Positions 16,582 to 24,235 of a DNA stretch of 64,000 nucleotides are shown here, piece by piece. Under the pieces are notes generated by a model. It ran no database searches, was not told the DNA's origin, and worked only from the letters and a program-made list of their open reading frames with translations. The stretch spans positions 1 through 64,000 of the forward strand of contig JBBQAA010000060.1 in NCBI GenBank assembly GCA_038276395.1. The letters are read 5' to 3'. The position numbers were made by a program, and so were the translations under genes. Within the stretch, counting starts at the first letter, position 1. Each line of letters opens with the position of its first letter. Source of the stretch: JBBQAA01 sp038276395. GTDB taxonomy: Bacteria > Actinomycetota > Thermoleophilia > Solirubrobacterales > Solirubrobacteraceae.

Positions 16582-18009
16582 GTGTCGGGGATGAGCGACG
16601 ATCTCGAGGTGGCGGGCGCGTTCGTGCGGCTGGCCACCGTGACGGTCGCGGCGCAGGGCGTCGAGGCCGTCCTCGGCGTGGCGGCCGCGGAGATCCGCTC
16701 GGCGCTCGGGGCGGTCGGCGTGAGCGTCACCCGCGGGGGGCCGGACCCGGAGTACACCGTCGCGCAGGTCGGCGAGATGAGCTCGGCGGGCGAGGAGCGC
16801 ACCGCGCGGATCCGGGTCGAGGAGCGGGACTGGGGCACGCTGACGGCGATTCCCGAGACAGGCGCCTTCGCCGCGCGCGAGGCGCGGCTGATCGACGCCT
16901 TCGCGGGTATTCTCGGCGCGGCGGTGGCCCGCGCGGAGCTGCACGCCCAGCTCTCCCGCCTGGCCTACGAGGATCCGCTCACGGGCCTCGCCAACCGCCG
17001 CGCGCTCGACGAGCGGCTCGAGGCCGCGCTCGACGCCGACCGGGGGGATCGCCCCGTCTCGCTCGTCGTCGCCGACGTCGACGCCTTCAAGGAGCTGAAC
17101 GACCGCCACGGCCACGACGAGGGCGACCGTGTCCTGCGGGCGGTGGCGGGCGCGCTCGCGGCCACGGCGGCCGAGCTTCCGGAGACCGTCGTCGCGCGCT
17201 CGGGGGGAGATGAGTTCTGCGCGGTCCTCCTCGACCGTCCGCTGCGTGACGCGGAGGCCTTCTGCCGGTCGGCGAGCCACCGGATCGGCGAGCTCGACGG
17301 CGCGCACGTCACGCTGGCCTGGGGCGCCGCCTCCAGTGCGGACGGCGCCCGCCGGCCGGGGGAGCTCTTCCGGGCGGCCGACGCCGCGCAGTACGCGGCC
17401 AAGCGTGCGGGGCGCGGGCGCATCTGCCTGAGCGGCCCCGAGGCACCCGCTCAGCTGCCGGTGCGACCGGCCCGGCGGCGCCTGCGCGACGCGGCGAACG
17501 CCGAGCGCGCCTGGCTCATCCCGGCGGCCTTCGAGGCGCTCGATTCAGGCACGTGCGCGAACCTGCTCGATCGTCTGGCCACCGTGGCGGCGGTGTTCGC
17601 GGGCGCGCTCGACGCGGCGGGCTGGGAGGTCTCCAGCGCCCCCGCCGAAACGGGGGTCCTCACCTGCGCCCGCGGCGAGCTCACCGTGCTCGAGCCCGAG
17701 TCGGGGCGGCGGATGACGCGCGTGCACATGGGCGACGAGTGGAACCTCGCGGACTATCCCGCCACGCTGCGGGCGGTGGAGAAGGGGACGGGCTACTTCG
17801 CCTCGCGCGTGACGGGGAACAGCGACCCGGACGAGGTGCGGGTCCTCGAGGCGATCGGCTACGACGCGGTTCTCGGCGCGGGCCTGCGGCGCGAGGGCTG
17901 CACCTGGGTCGTGGAGATCTTCGCCGACGCCCGCACGCTGCCGTTCGAGGACGTCCTGCCGCACCTGCGGGCCGCGGTCGCCGCGGCGACGGCCTACGCC
18001 GCGAGCTGA
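16582..18009 (+). CDS. GAF-GGDEF-GAF diguanylate cyclase
   Basis: 475 residues. The first GAF-like domain (about 10-130) is followed by a GGDEF domain (about 135-290) with the intact active-site loop ARSGGDEFCAV and the upstream DPLTGLANRRALDERL motif, so c-di-GMP synthesis is expected. No RxxD inhibitory site is obvious immediately before GGDEF. The last 170 residues form a second GAF-like domain (LLDRLATVAAVFAGALDAAG through VVEIFADARTLPF). No membrane helix is present, so signals are sensed in the cytoplasm. The gene is divergent from gpsA and converges on glycerate kinase with a 16-bp overlap. Confidence 0.85.
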   Translation: MSGMSDDLEVAGAFVRLATVTVAAQGVEAVLGVAAAEIRSALGAVGVSVTRGGPDPEYTVAQVGEMSSAGEERTARIRVEERDWGTLTAIPETGAFAAREARLIDAFAGILGAAVARAELHAQLSRLAYEDPLTGLANRRALDERLEAALDADRGDRPVSLVVADVDAFKELNDRHGHDEGDRVLRAVAGALAATAAELPETVVARSGGDEFCAVLLDRPLRDAEAFCRSASHRIGELDGAHVTLAWGAASSADGARRPGELFRAADAAQYAAKRAGRGRICLSGPEAPAQLPVRPARRRLRDAANAERAWLIPAAFEALDSGTCANLLDRLATVAAVFAGALDAAGWEVSSAPAETGVLTCARGELTVLEPESGRRMTRVHMGDEWNLADYPATLRAVEKGTGYFASRVTGNSDPDEVRVLEAIGYDAVLGAGLRREGCTWVVEIFADARTLPFEDVLPHLRAAVAAATAYAAS

Positions 18010-18947
18010 GCCCCGGCGGCGGCGAGCGCCGCGGGATCTCCGGCCTCGATGACGCGTCGCAAGCCGAGCGCCCGCGCCCCCGCGGGACCGAGGGCGTCGG
18101 TGCCGCAGACCGCGTCGCAGGGCACGCCGGCGGCGCCTGCGCGCAGCGCGACCTCGGCCACGAGCTTGCCCGCGCGGGTCGTCTGATCGAGGCGACCCTC
18201 GCCGGTGACGACGAGCGGGGCGCGGGCGACCCGCTCCTGCCACCCGGCGGCATCGAGCACGAAGGCGGCGCCGGGCACGAGGCGCGCGCCGTGCGCCCAC
18301 AGTCCGCCGGCGAGCCCGCCCGCCGCGCCCGTCCCGGGGACGCCGCGAGGGTCGTGCGGAAGCGACCGGGCCATGGCCTCGAGACGCGCGCTCAGGCGTT
18401 CCACCCCGGCTGGACCCGCGCCCTTCTGCGGCCCGAACGCCCGCGCCGCCGCCTCCCACGGCACGGTCACGTCGCACAGGACGGTCAGCCGCGCGCCTCG
18501 GAGCCCCCCGCCCGCGGCGAGCGCCGCTAGCGCGCCGGCGCCGCCGTCTACAGTCGCGCTCCCCCCCGCCGCCACGAGCACCTCGCTCGCCCCGGCGCGC
18601 AGCGCGGCGAGGATGAGCTCGCCGGTGCCGGCGCTCGACGCGCGCTCGGGATCGCACTCCGCCGGCGCCAGCAGGGGCAGGCCGCTCGCGGCGGCGACCT
18701 CGACGACGGCGCGACCGTCCGGCAGCTCCCCGTAGGCCGCCTCGATCGGCCGTCCCCGCGGGTCGTGGGCGGGCGCTCGGCGCTCGCGTGCGCCGAGCGC
18801 CGCCGCGGTGCCCTCCCCGCCGTCGGCGCCGGGCAGGAGATCGGCGCGGCCCCCCGCCGCCTCGATTCCGCGCCCGAGCGCCGCGGCGATCTCGGTGGCG
18901 CTCAGCGTCCCTTTGAAGGAGTCGGGCGCGACCAGGACGGTGGCCAT
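17994..18947 (-). CDS. glycerate kinase, GlxK/GarK family
   Basis: 317 residues from the ATG at 18947, which begins MATVLVAPDSFKGTLSATE, the family N-terminus. The enzyme phosphorylates D-glycerate, usually to 2-phosphoglycerate in this family, and feeds lower glycolysis. Conserved stretches include LLPGADGGEGT, SSAGTGELILAAL, GGSATVDGGAG, CDVTVPW and FGPQKGA. VVTGEGRLDQTT and KLVAEVALRA follow in the C-terminal half. The frame stays open upstream to 19001 but that part lacks family character. Its 3' end overlaps the convergent GGDEF gene. Confidence 0.9.
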   Translation of the reverse strand: MATVLVAPDSFKGTLSATEIAAALGRGIEAAGGRADLLPGADGGEGTAAALGARERRAPAHDPRGRPIEAAYGELPDGRAVVEVAAASGLPLLAPAECDPERASSAGTGELILAALRAGASEVLVAAGGSATVDGGAGALAALAAGGGLRGARLTVLCDVTVPWEAAARAFGPQKGAGPAGVERLSARLEAMARSLPHDPRGVPGTGAAGGLAGGLWAHGARLVPGAAFVLDAAGWQERVARAPLVVTGEGRLDQTTRAGKLVAEVALRAGAAGVPCDAVCGTDALGPAGARALGLRRVIEAGDPAALAAAGAQLAA

Positions 18948-19048
18948 ACGGCGGACCCCCGCGCTGCGAGCCGCGAGGTTCGAGGCGAGCACCGGCGTCA
19001 CCCCGCCACGGTAGAGCCCGCGAGGCCGGCGGTACTGCTCACGTCGCG

Positions 19049-19070
19049 GAGCCGCGCTCTTCCGCGGCTC
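19049..19070. terminator. GC-rich hairpin, possible terminator
   Basis: GAGCCGCG and CGCGGCTC form a perfect 8-bp stem with a 6-nt loop. No T run follows on either strand, so rho-independent termination is doubtful. It lies between the DNA ligase 3' end and the glycerate kinase promoter region, both on the minus strand. The remainder of 18948-19232 shows no gene. Confidence 0.3.
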
Positions 19071-19232
19071 GAGGAGCGAACGTGACTGCGTGAGACCCCG
19101 CTGTCCTGGGTTCGTACGCCAGGGGCGTATCAGGGCAGGACAGCGACAGTCGCCGCCTCGCCTCGCGGCGGGCGGGCGGGCTGGCCGGCGCTGGAGGCGG
19201 CTGACGCCGGGTCCCCGACGACCGCTCCCGCC

Positions 19233-20180
19233 CTACGACAGCAGCTGGTCGATCGTGCACTCGCGCGGGTCCTTGTCCTCGCGCCAGCGCTTGACCTTCG
19301 CCCCGTGGCGGATGCGCCGCCCGCTGGTGTGGTCGAAGGTAATCTCGACGACGAGCTCCGGGCGCAGGGCGATCCACTCGAGGTCCTTGGCGTTCTGCCA
19401 GCGGCTGGGCTCGCCGCTGCCCCGCTCGCCGGTCTCGAAGGGCTTCAGGCGATCCACCAGCTCCCGCTTCTCCTTGGCGGTGAAGCCGGAGGAGTGGCCA
19501 ACCTCGCGCAGCTTCCCGTCCGTGTGGTAGAGGCCGAGGATGAGCGAGCCGACCGTGCCCTCCTCCTTGCCGGGGCGCCAGCCGCGCACCACGGCGTCGA
19601 TCGTCCGCACGCGCTTTATCTTCACCATCCCCTTGCGCTCGCCAGGGAGGTAGGGGGCCTCCCACTCCTTGGCGATGACGCCCTCGGCGTCGGAGTGGAG
19701 CCACGGCTCCGCCTCGGCCGCGCGGCGCACGAGCGGGGTCAGCTCGAGCGGCGCCGCCACGCGAGCCGCGAGCCGCTCCCGCCGCTCCCCGAAGGGCAGT
19801 GCGAGCAGAGTCTCGCCGTCCTCGGCGAGGAGGTCGAAGGCCACGAACGTCGTCGGCGTCTCGCGCGCCAGGCGCTCGATGCGCGAGGCGGCGGGATGGA
19901 TCCGCTGGCCGAGCCCGTCGAAGTCCTCCCGCCCGCCTTCGCCGCGCAGGATGATCTCGCCGTCCACCACGTACTCCCCCTCCGGGAAGGCGAGCTCGGG
20001 GAAGTAGCGCGTGAGCGGTCGCCCGTTGCGGGACTGGAGGTAGGCCTCAGCCCCGTCGACGAAGGCCAGACACCGGAACCCGTCCCACTTGGGCTCGTAG
20101 GCCCACCCGTCGCCGGCGGGCAGCGTGCGCGAGGACTTCGCGAGCTGGGGGGGAAGGGGCGGGGAGAGCGGCAGGGGCAC
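19233..20180 (-). CDS. ATP-dependent DNA ligase, LigC type
   Basis: About 315 residues. The nucleotidyltransferase core carries the adenylated Lys in EPKWDGFRCL (about residue 31). Further conserved elements are the QSRNGRPLTRYFPEL segment, VVDGEIIL, FVAFDLL, EGVIAKEW and VKIKRVRTIDAVV. A C-terminal OB fold (about 205-315) ends KRWREDKDPRECTIDQLL. The size and domain content match LigC-like ligases, which in actinobacteria act in DNA repair. No Ku gene, polymerase or phosphoesterase domain is adjacent, so this is not a full LigD. The GTG at 20180 fits the family start (PPLPPQLAKSSRTLP). The N-terminal part overlaps the EamA frame for 134 bp. Confidence 0.9.
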   Translation of the reverse strand: MPLPLSPPLPPQLAKSSRTLPAGDGWAYEPKWDGFRCLAFVDGAEAYLQSRNGRPLTRYFPELAFPEGEYVVDGEIILRGEGGREDFDGLGQRIHPAASRIERLARETPTTFVAFDLLAEDGETLLALPFGERRERLAARVAAPLELTPLVRRAAEAEPWLHSDAEGVIAKEWEAPYLPGERKGMVKIKRVRTIDAVVRGWRPGKEEGTVGSLILGLYHTDGKLREVGHSSGFTAKEKRELVDRLKPFETGERGSGEPSRWQNAKDLEWIALRPELVVEITFDHTSGRRIRHGAKVKRWREDKDPRECTIDQLLS

Positions 20181-21048
20181 GCCGGCGCGAGGGTACCCGC
20201 GCCTGCATGACGAGGACGGCGCCGAGCACGAGCGCCCCGCCGGCGAGCGGCAGCGGCCCGAGCCGGTCGCCGAAGACGAGGAAGGCGGCGAGCACGGTCA
20301 CCGGGGGCTCGAGGGTCGAGAGGATGGAGGCGTGCCCCGGGCCGATGCGTGCCATCCCGGCCAGGAACGCGGTCATGGCGACGACGGTGGAGAACAGCGT
20401 CAGGGCGAGGATCCACACCCAGCCGAGCGGCGCGAAGGCGAAGGAGAGCGTGCCGGTGGCCAGACCGCCAACCCCGAAGGACACCGCCGCGCCCGCGCAC
20501 ACGAGCGCGGCCAGCGAGCGCGGGTCGAGCGCGCGCCCGGCGGTGTCGGCGGCGAGGATGTAGACGGCGTAGAGGACGGCGGCGCCGAGCGCGAGCGCGG
20601 CCCCGAGCGGGTCGATCCCGCCGCCCTGGCCGCCGAGCAGCACGAGCCCCACGCCCACGCTCGCCACTCCGAGGGCGAGCAGCCGCCGGCGCGAGAAGCG
20701 CTCGCGGCCGAGCAGCACGGCACCCGCGAGCACGAGCCCGGGGTAGATGTAGAGGAGCAGCTCGGCCACCGAAGCCCGCAGGCGGGTGAGGGCGAGGAAG
20801 AACAGCGCCGCCTCGGCGGCGTAGAGCACGGCGCCCGCGCCGAGGGCGGTGGCAGCGCCCCGTCGGTCGCCCCGCCGGGGCGCGGCGAGGCCGAGCAGGA
20901 CGGCGGCCAGCGCGAACCGCACGGTGAGCAGCGTGGCCACGCTCACCCCCGCGGAGTAGGCGAGCTTCGCCCACACGGCCATCGAGCCGTAGCCGGCGGC
21001 GGAGACGGCGCAGAGGAGGAGGCCCTGACGTTCGCGCGAGCGGAACAT
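20047..21048 (-). CDS. EamA/DMT-family membrane transporter
   Basis: About 333 residues with ten predicted membrane helices in two EamA repeats. The first repeat runs from GLLLCAVSAAGYGSMAVWAK to about 135, the second from LGAALALGAAVLYAVYILAA to ALVLGAVLVMQAR near residue 290. Members export small metabolites such as amino acids or drugs. The last 45 residues (SRRRAPAALPAPSPPAREVL onward) are hydrophilic, basic and encoded in the 134 bp shared with the DNA ligase gene. They look like read-through into ligase coding sequence rather than a real domain. The ATG at 21048 has a TAGCGT box 7 bp upstream. The gene is divergent from a LysR gene that may control it. Confidence 0.85.
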   Translation of the reverse strand: MFRSRERQGLLLCAVSAAGYGSMAVWAKLAYSAGVSVATLLTVRFALAAVLLGLAAPRRGDRRGAATALGAGAVLYAAEAALFFLALTRLRASVAELLLYIYPGLVLAGAVLLGRERFSRRRLLALGVASVGVGLVLLGGQGGGIDPLGAALALGAAVLYAVYILAADTAGRALDPRSLAALVCAGAAVSFGVGGLATGTLSFAFAPLGWVWILALTLFSTVVAMTAFLAGMARIGPGHASILSTLEPPVTVLAAFLVFGDRLGPLPLAGGALVLGAVLVMQARVPSRRRAPAALPAPSPPAREVLAHAARRRRVGLRAQVGRVPVSGLRRRG

Positions 21049-21055
21049 GACCTCC

Positions 21056-21061
21056 ACGCTA
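21056..21061 (-). promoter_or_regulatory. -10 box TAGCGT for the EamA gene
   Basis: TAGCGT on the minus strand, 7 bp before the ATG at 21048. Confidence 0.45.
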
Positions 21062-21063
21062 CG

Positions 21064-21077
21064 GTTGCCCGTGCAAC
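21064..21077. promoter_or_regulatory. inverted repeat in the EamA-LysR intergenic region
   Basis: GTTGC-CCGT-GCAAC is a perfect 5-bp inverted repeat located immediately upstream of the EamA -10 box. Its position suits a LysR-type operator controlling the divergent transporter, although it is slightly shorter than the usual T-N11-A box. Confidence 0.35.
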
Positions 21078-21107
21078 AGGACAAGGCTGAGTTGTCTGTA
21101 GATCACA

Positions 21108-21113
21108 TAGGAT
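21108..21113 (+). promoter_or_regulatory. -10 box TAGGAT for the LysR gene
   Basis: TAGGAT lies 6 bp before the ATG at 21120. Confidence 0.45.
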
Positions 21114-21119
21114 CAGACT

Positions 21120-22031
21120 ATGACTCTCCAGCAGCTCCGCTACTTCCTCGCCGCCGCCCGCCGAGGGTCGTTCAGCGCCGCCGCCGAGAGCCTCCACCTC
21201 GCCCAGCCGTCCCTGTCGGAGCAGATGCGCCAGCTCGAGGCCGAGCTCGGCACAGCGCTGTTCGTCCGCGGCGCGCGGGGCACGGTGCTGACCGAGGCCG
21301 GGCGCTCGCTCGTGCCCGAGGCCGAGGCCGTGCTTGCCGTGGTCGAGCGCGCGCGGGAGTCGGTGGCCGGGGTGCGGGAGATCCGCGCGGGGACGCTCAC
21401 CTTCGGCACGTTCGGCTCGGCGGGCTGGTACGGCCTGGCCGACGTCGTCGAGGCCTTCCGCCGCGCCCACCCGGAGGTCCGCCTACGCGCCGTCGGCCAG
21501 AACTCCTCGGAGGTCGCCGACGCCATCCGCGCCGGAGAGATCGAGGCCGGCCTCGTCGTCCTGCCCATCGACGACCGGGGGCTCGACGTCCGCCCCGCAA
21601 TCCGCGACGAGGTCTTCTTCGCCAGCGCCGACCCCGCCGCGCTGACCCGGAGGATGAGCGTGCGCCGCCTGTGCGCGGCGCCGCTCATCCTCTACGACGC
21701 GCGCTGGGGCGCGGAGGACCCGACCCGCCGCCAGCTCGCCGAGCGCGCCCAGCGCGCCGGCCTGCGCCTGCACCCGGTGGTCGAGGTCGAGGACGTCGAC
21801 CTCGCCCTCGACCTCGCCGCCCGTGGGCTCGGCGACACCGTCATCTCGGGCGCGCTCGCCCAGAGCGAGCGCTTTCCCCCCGCGCTTGGGACCGTGGCCT
21901 TCACCGAGCCGCTCTACGACACCTTCGCCGTCGCCTCGCGCCGCGGCGCCGCCCTCTCGCCCGCCACCCGGGCGATGATCGGCCTCGTCGACGACCACGT
22001 CGAGCGGCTGGGCGCGCGGCTCGGCGGTTAG
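21120..22031 (+). CDS. LysR-family transcription regulator
   Basis: 303 residues. The N-terminal winged helix-turn-helix is canonical: MTLQQLRYFLAAARRGSFSA, then LHLAQPSLSEQMRQLE, then LGTALFVRG and the LTEAG turn. A helical linker (about 60-85) is followed by a two-lobed effector domain beginning at AGTLTFGTFGSAGWYGLADV and extending to the end. LysR proteins commonly activate an adjacent divergent gene in response to a small molecule; here that gene is the EamA transporter, with 71 bp between starts, so a sensor-exporter pair is likely. The ligand is unknown. Confidence 0.9.
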   Translation: MTLQQLRYFLAAARRGSFSAAAESLHLAQPSLSEQMRQLEAELGTALFVRGARGTVLTEAGRSLVPEAEAVLAVVERARESVAGVREIRAGTLTFGTFGSAGWYGLADVVEAFRRAHPEVRLRAVGQNSSEVADAIRAGEIEAGLVVLPIDDRGLDVRPAIRDEVFFASADPAALTRRMSVRRLCAAPLILYDARWGAEDPTRRQLAERAQRAGLRLHPVVEVEDVDLALDLAARGLGDTVISGALAQSERFPPALGTVAFTEPLYDTFAVASRRGAALSPATRAMIGLVDDHVERLGARLGG

Positions 22032-22210
22032 CGGCGATGCGAGTTCGGCGCCTCCGCGGCGCTCGCGGCCTGGGCGAGGGGGCGCCCGGGGTGGGGTTGC
22101 GAGCGAGCCCGCGGGACGGGCTTTGGAGGGGCGGAGATGCGCGGCGGTGCCGGGGCGCGCGGGGTCGCGGCACCGACTGCCGCATTTTGGCCCCTGGGGG
22201 GCTCCTCTCT

Positions 22211-22672
22211 CTACAGCCGGCGCGATCGGGCGCGTACGCCCCGGCTTCCCCCGCCCTCGCCGCCCTCATAGCCCGAGCCGCGCGAGCGCCAGGACTCTCT
22301 CCCCTCAAGCCGCCAGCAGTCAGCCAGGCCGGCGGCGAGGAAGGCGTCAGCCTCGCCCGCCCGCACCTCGACGACCGAGCGCGCGCCCCCGCACGTCGCG
22401 TTCCGGCGCCGGGGCAGGTCGCGGTCGACGCGCACGACCTCGCCGTCCCGCCCGAGCCAGATCAGGTCGAGCGGGAAGCGCATCCCGAAGGTGTGCACCG
22501 AGCGGCAGCGCGGGAACCACAGCCCCCACGCGGCGGGCAGGTCGTCGAGCCGCGCGAGACCGAGCATGCGCACGCGGCGAGTCGTCGCCTCGGCGACCAC
22601 GCGGCCGTCCCCGAGCTCCCGGCGGGGGAGCCCGGCGAGGCGCGCGGCTCCGAAGGTGAGGGCTCGAGGCAT
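22211..22672 (-). CDS. DUF192 family protein
   Basis: 153 residues from the ATG at 22672 (MPRALTFGAARLAGLPRREL). The DUF192 core contains RVRMLGLARLDDLPAAWGLW, CRSVHTFGMRFPLDLIWLG and VVRVDRDLPRR, with the conserved Cys, His and MRFP elements. The family is a small beta-barrel fold of unknown biochemical role. Many members are exported, but no signal peptide is visible in this one. The C-terminal 25 residues are low-complexity Gly/Arg/Ser and may not be structured. It converges with the LysR gene; the 179 bp between them shows nothing recognisable. Confidence 0.75.
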   Translation of the reverse strand: MPRALTFGAARLAGLPRRELGDGRVVAEATTRRVRMLGLARLDDLPAAWGLWFPRCRSVHTFGMRFPLDLIWLGRDGEVVRVDRDLPRRRNATCGGARSVVEVRAGEADAFLAAGLADCWRLEGRESWRSRGSGYEGGEGGGSRGVRARSRRL

Positions 22673-22779
22673 CGTCCCCGGTAGGTCAGCCGTCCGTCGG
22701 CCTCGCCCCCCCATCCCTCGTGCCGCGCGTGCGCGCGAGGCTCACGGCGAGCCGGCGAAGCGCACCCTCCGCCCCGCGA

Positions 22780-23407
22780 GGCCGTACAGGAGATCGCCCG
22801 GTACGGGTCCCCGGCCCGGTTATGGGAGACGCGCAGCGTGCAGCGCCCCGGGCGATCCGGTGCCTCCGGTGCTGAGTCGAGCCCGCCGCGTAGCGATGGA
22901 CCCAAGCGTGCATCAGCCCGCGGGCCGCGGCGCAGCTCGTATGCGCCTCCCGCAGCTCGCGGTAATAGCCGCCCCCTCGGAGCCCCGGCAGGACCGGAGC
23001 GAGCTGCCGCAGGCGCGCGCCGGGTCCGGGCGGAAGAAACCGTGCTCTCCCCGCGGTGCGCCCCGGCCGTAGGCCGAGTAGGTCAGGCAGTCGTAGGTTC
23101 GGTGGGCGCCGTGGCGGCGGAGCTGGCCGAGCACGACGCGGACCCTGAAGTCCCGGGCGGCGCCGCTCGCGCAGCTCGGGGAGCATGTGTTGGACACCCC
23201 GCGGCCCTACGCGACAGCGCGCGCACCGCCCCAGCCGTGCCAGGGACGCAGCCCGATGAGCCGCAGATCCGAGTACTCGAAGCAGCCGGGCCGGACGGCG
23301 TAGCGCGCCGTGTCGGGCAGGCGGACAGGGACACGGGCCGCCGCCAGTCCCGGAACCGCCAGCGCAACGAGGAGGGCTAGCGAAGCCGGTCTCCTGCCGA
23401 GGGTCAT
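22780..23407 (-). pseudogene. exported cysteine-containing protein, frameshifted
   Basis: A clear signal peptide starts at the ATG of 23407: MTLGRRPASLALLVALAVPG ending LAAA. The mature part begins RVPVRLPDTARYAVRPGCFE and YSDLRLIGL, then loses frame. Compatible continuations are found in other frames: DFRVRVVLGQLRRHGAHRTY with DCLTYSAYGR, later GYYRELREAHTSCAAARGLM and, after another shift, RCTLRVSHNRAGDPYRAISC. The REL-xxxxxSCxxARxLM pattern resembles small secreted domains common in Thermoleophilia, with cysteines that could form disulfides. At least three shifts are needed, so it is either a decayed gene or a poorly resolved stretch. Confidence 0.45.
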
Positions 23408-23435
23408 CCTCCGCTTTCTCCCCGTTTGCGTCCGA

Positions 23436-23441
23436 TATCGT
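23436..23441 (+). promoter_or_regulatory. -10 box TATCGT for the DtxR-family gene
   Basis: TATCGT lies 6 bp before the ATG at 23448; the intervening bases include AAGGA. Confidence 0.45.
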
Positions 23442-23447
23442 CAAGGA

Positions 23448-24161
23448 ATGAGCGTCGAGCCCGCCACCGAGGCCGAGGAGGAGTACCTACAGACGCTGTT
23501 CTGGCTCTTCGAGGCGGGGCTGCCGATGACCGGCGCGAACCTCGCGCGGGCCATGCAGCTCTCCGCCCCGACCGTCTCCGAGATGATCGGGCGCCTCGAG
23601 CGCGACGGCTACATCGAGCGCGGGAGCGACCGCTCCATCGCCTTCACCGAGGACGGCCGCGCCCAGGCCGAGGAGGTCGTGTCCCGCCACCGCCTGATCG
23701 AGCGCTTCCTCACCGATGTCGTCGGCGTGCCGTGGGACGACGTCCACGAGGAGGCCGAGCACCTCGAGCACGCGATGACGCCACGCTTCGAGGCCTACGT
23801 CCGGGCCTCGGTGGGCGACGCCCCGACCTGTCCGCACGGCCACCCGATCAAGGTCCACCAGCGCGTACCGGGCGTCCCGCTCGCCGACTGCGCGGTGGGG
23901 GCGAAGGTACGGATCCTGCGCTTCGAGAACGAGGCGGAGGATCTCCTGCACTACCTGAAGGCGGCGGGGGTCGAGCCGGGCCGGGAGGGCGAGGTCGCCG
24001 CCGGCGAGCCGGACGAGGTGCTGGTCGCCTTCGGGGCGGAGCGCGCCGAGGTCTCCCGCTCGGTGGCCGAGACGGTGTCGGTCATCGCCGACCCCTCACC
24101 GCCGCCGCGCACCGCGCTGCCCGAGACGCTCGTGCTCGGGCGGGAGCGCTACGGCCGTTAG
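23448..24161 (+). CDS. DtxR/MntR-family metal-dependent repressor
   Basis: 237 residues. The N-terminal winged helix (EEEYLQTLFWLFEAG, then LSAPTVSEMIGRLERDGYIE) is followed by a metal-binding dimerisation domain with RHRLIERFLTDVVG, HEEAEHLEHAMTPRFEAYV and the PTCPHGHPI signature. A C-terminal SH3-like/FeoA domain (about 145-225) contains VGAKVRILRF. With bound Fe(II) or Mn(II) such proteins repress metal uptake genes. The metal cannot be decided from sequence, and no transporter is adjacent. The message is probably leaderless, given the -10 box 6 bp before the start. Confidence 0.88.
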   Translation: MSVEPATEAEEEYLQTLFWLFEAGLPMTGANLARAMQLSAPTVSEMIGRLERDGYIERGSDRSIAFTEDGRAQAEEVVSRHRLIERFLTDVVGVPWDDVHEEAEHLEHAMTPRFEAYVRASVGDAPTCPHGHPIKVHQRVPGVPLADCAVGAKVRILRFENEAEDLLHYLKAAGVEPGREGEVAAGEPDEVLVAFGAERAEVSRSVAETVSVIADPSPPPRTALPETLVLGRERYGR

Positions 24162-24235
24162 CCGCCGCGCATTGACGCACCGGCTCGACGTCGTTGCGCG
24201 CTCCTCCGGCCTCACCATGGCGGAGCCTGTCTGAG

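Noticed and set aside
19233..20180. Full LigD non-homologous end-joining system
   Set aside because: Only the ligase and OB domains are present. There is no polymerase or phosphoesterase domain and no Ku gene nearby.
20125..21090. Plus-strand frame opposite the EamA gene
   Set aside because: The translation is Glu/Arg/Gly/His-rich low complexity with no family features, while the minus strand gives clear membrane helices.
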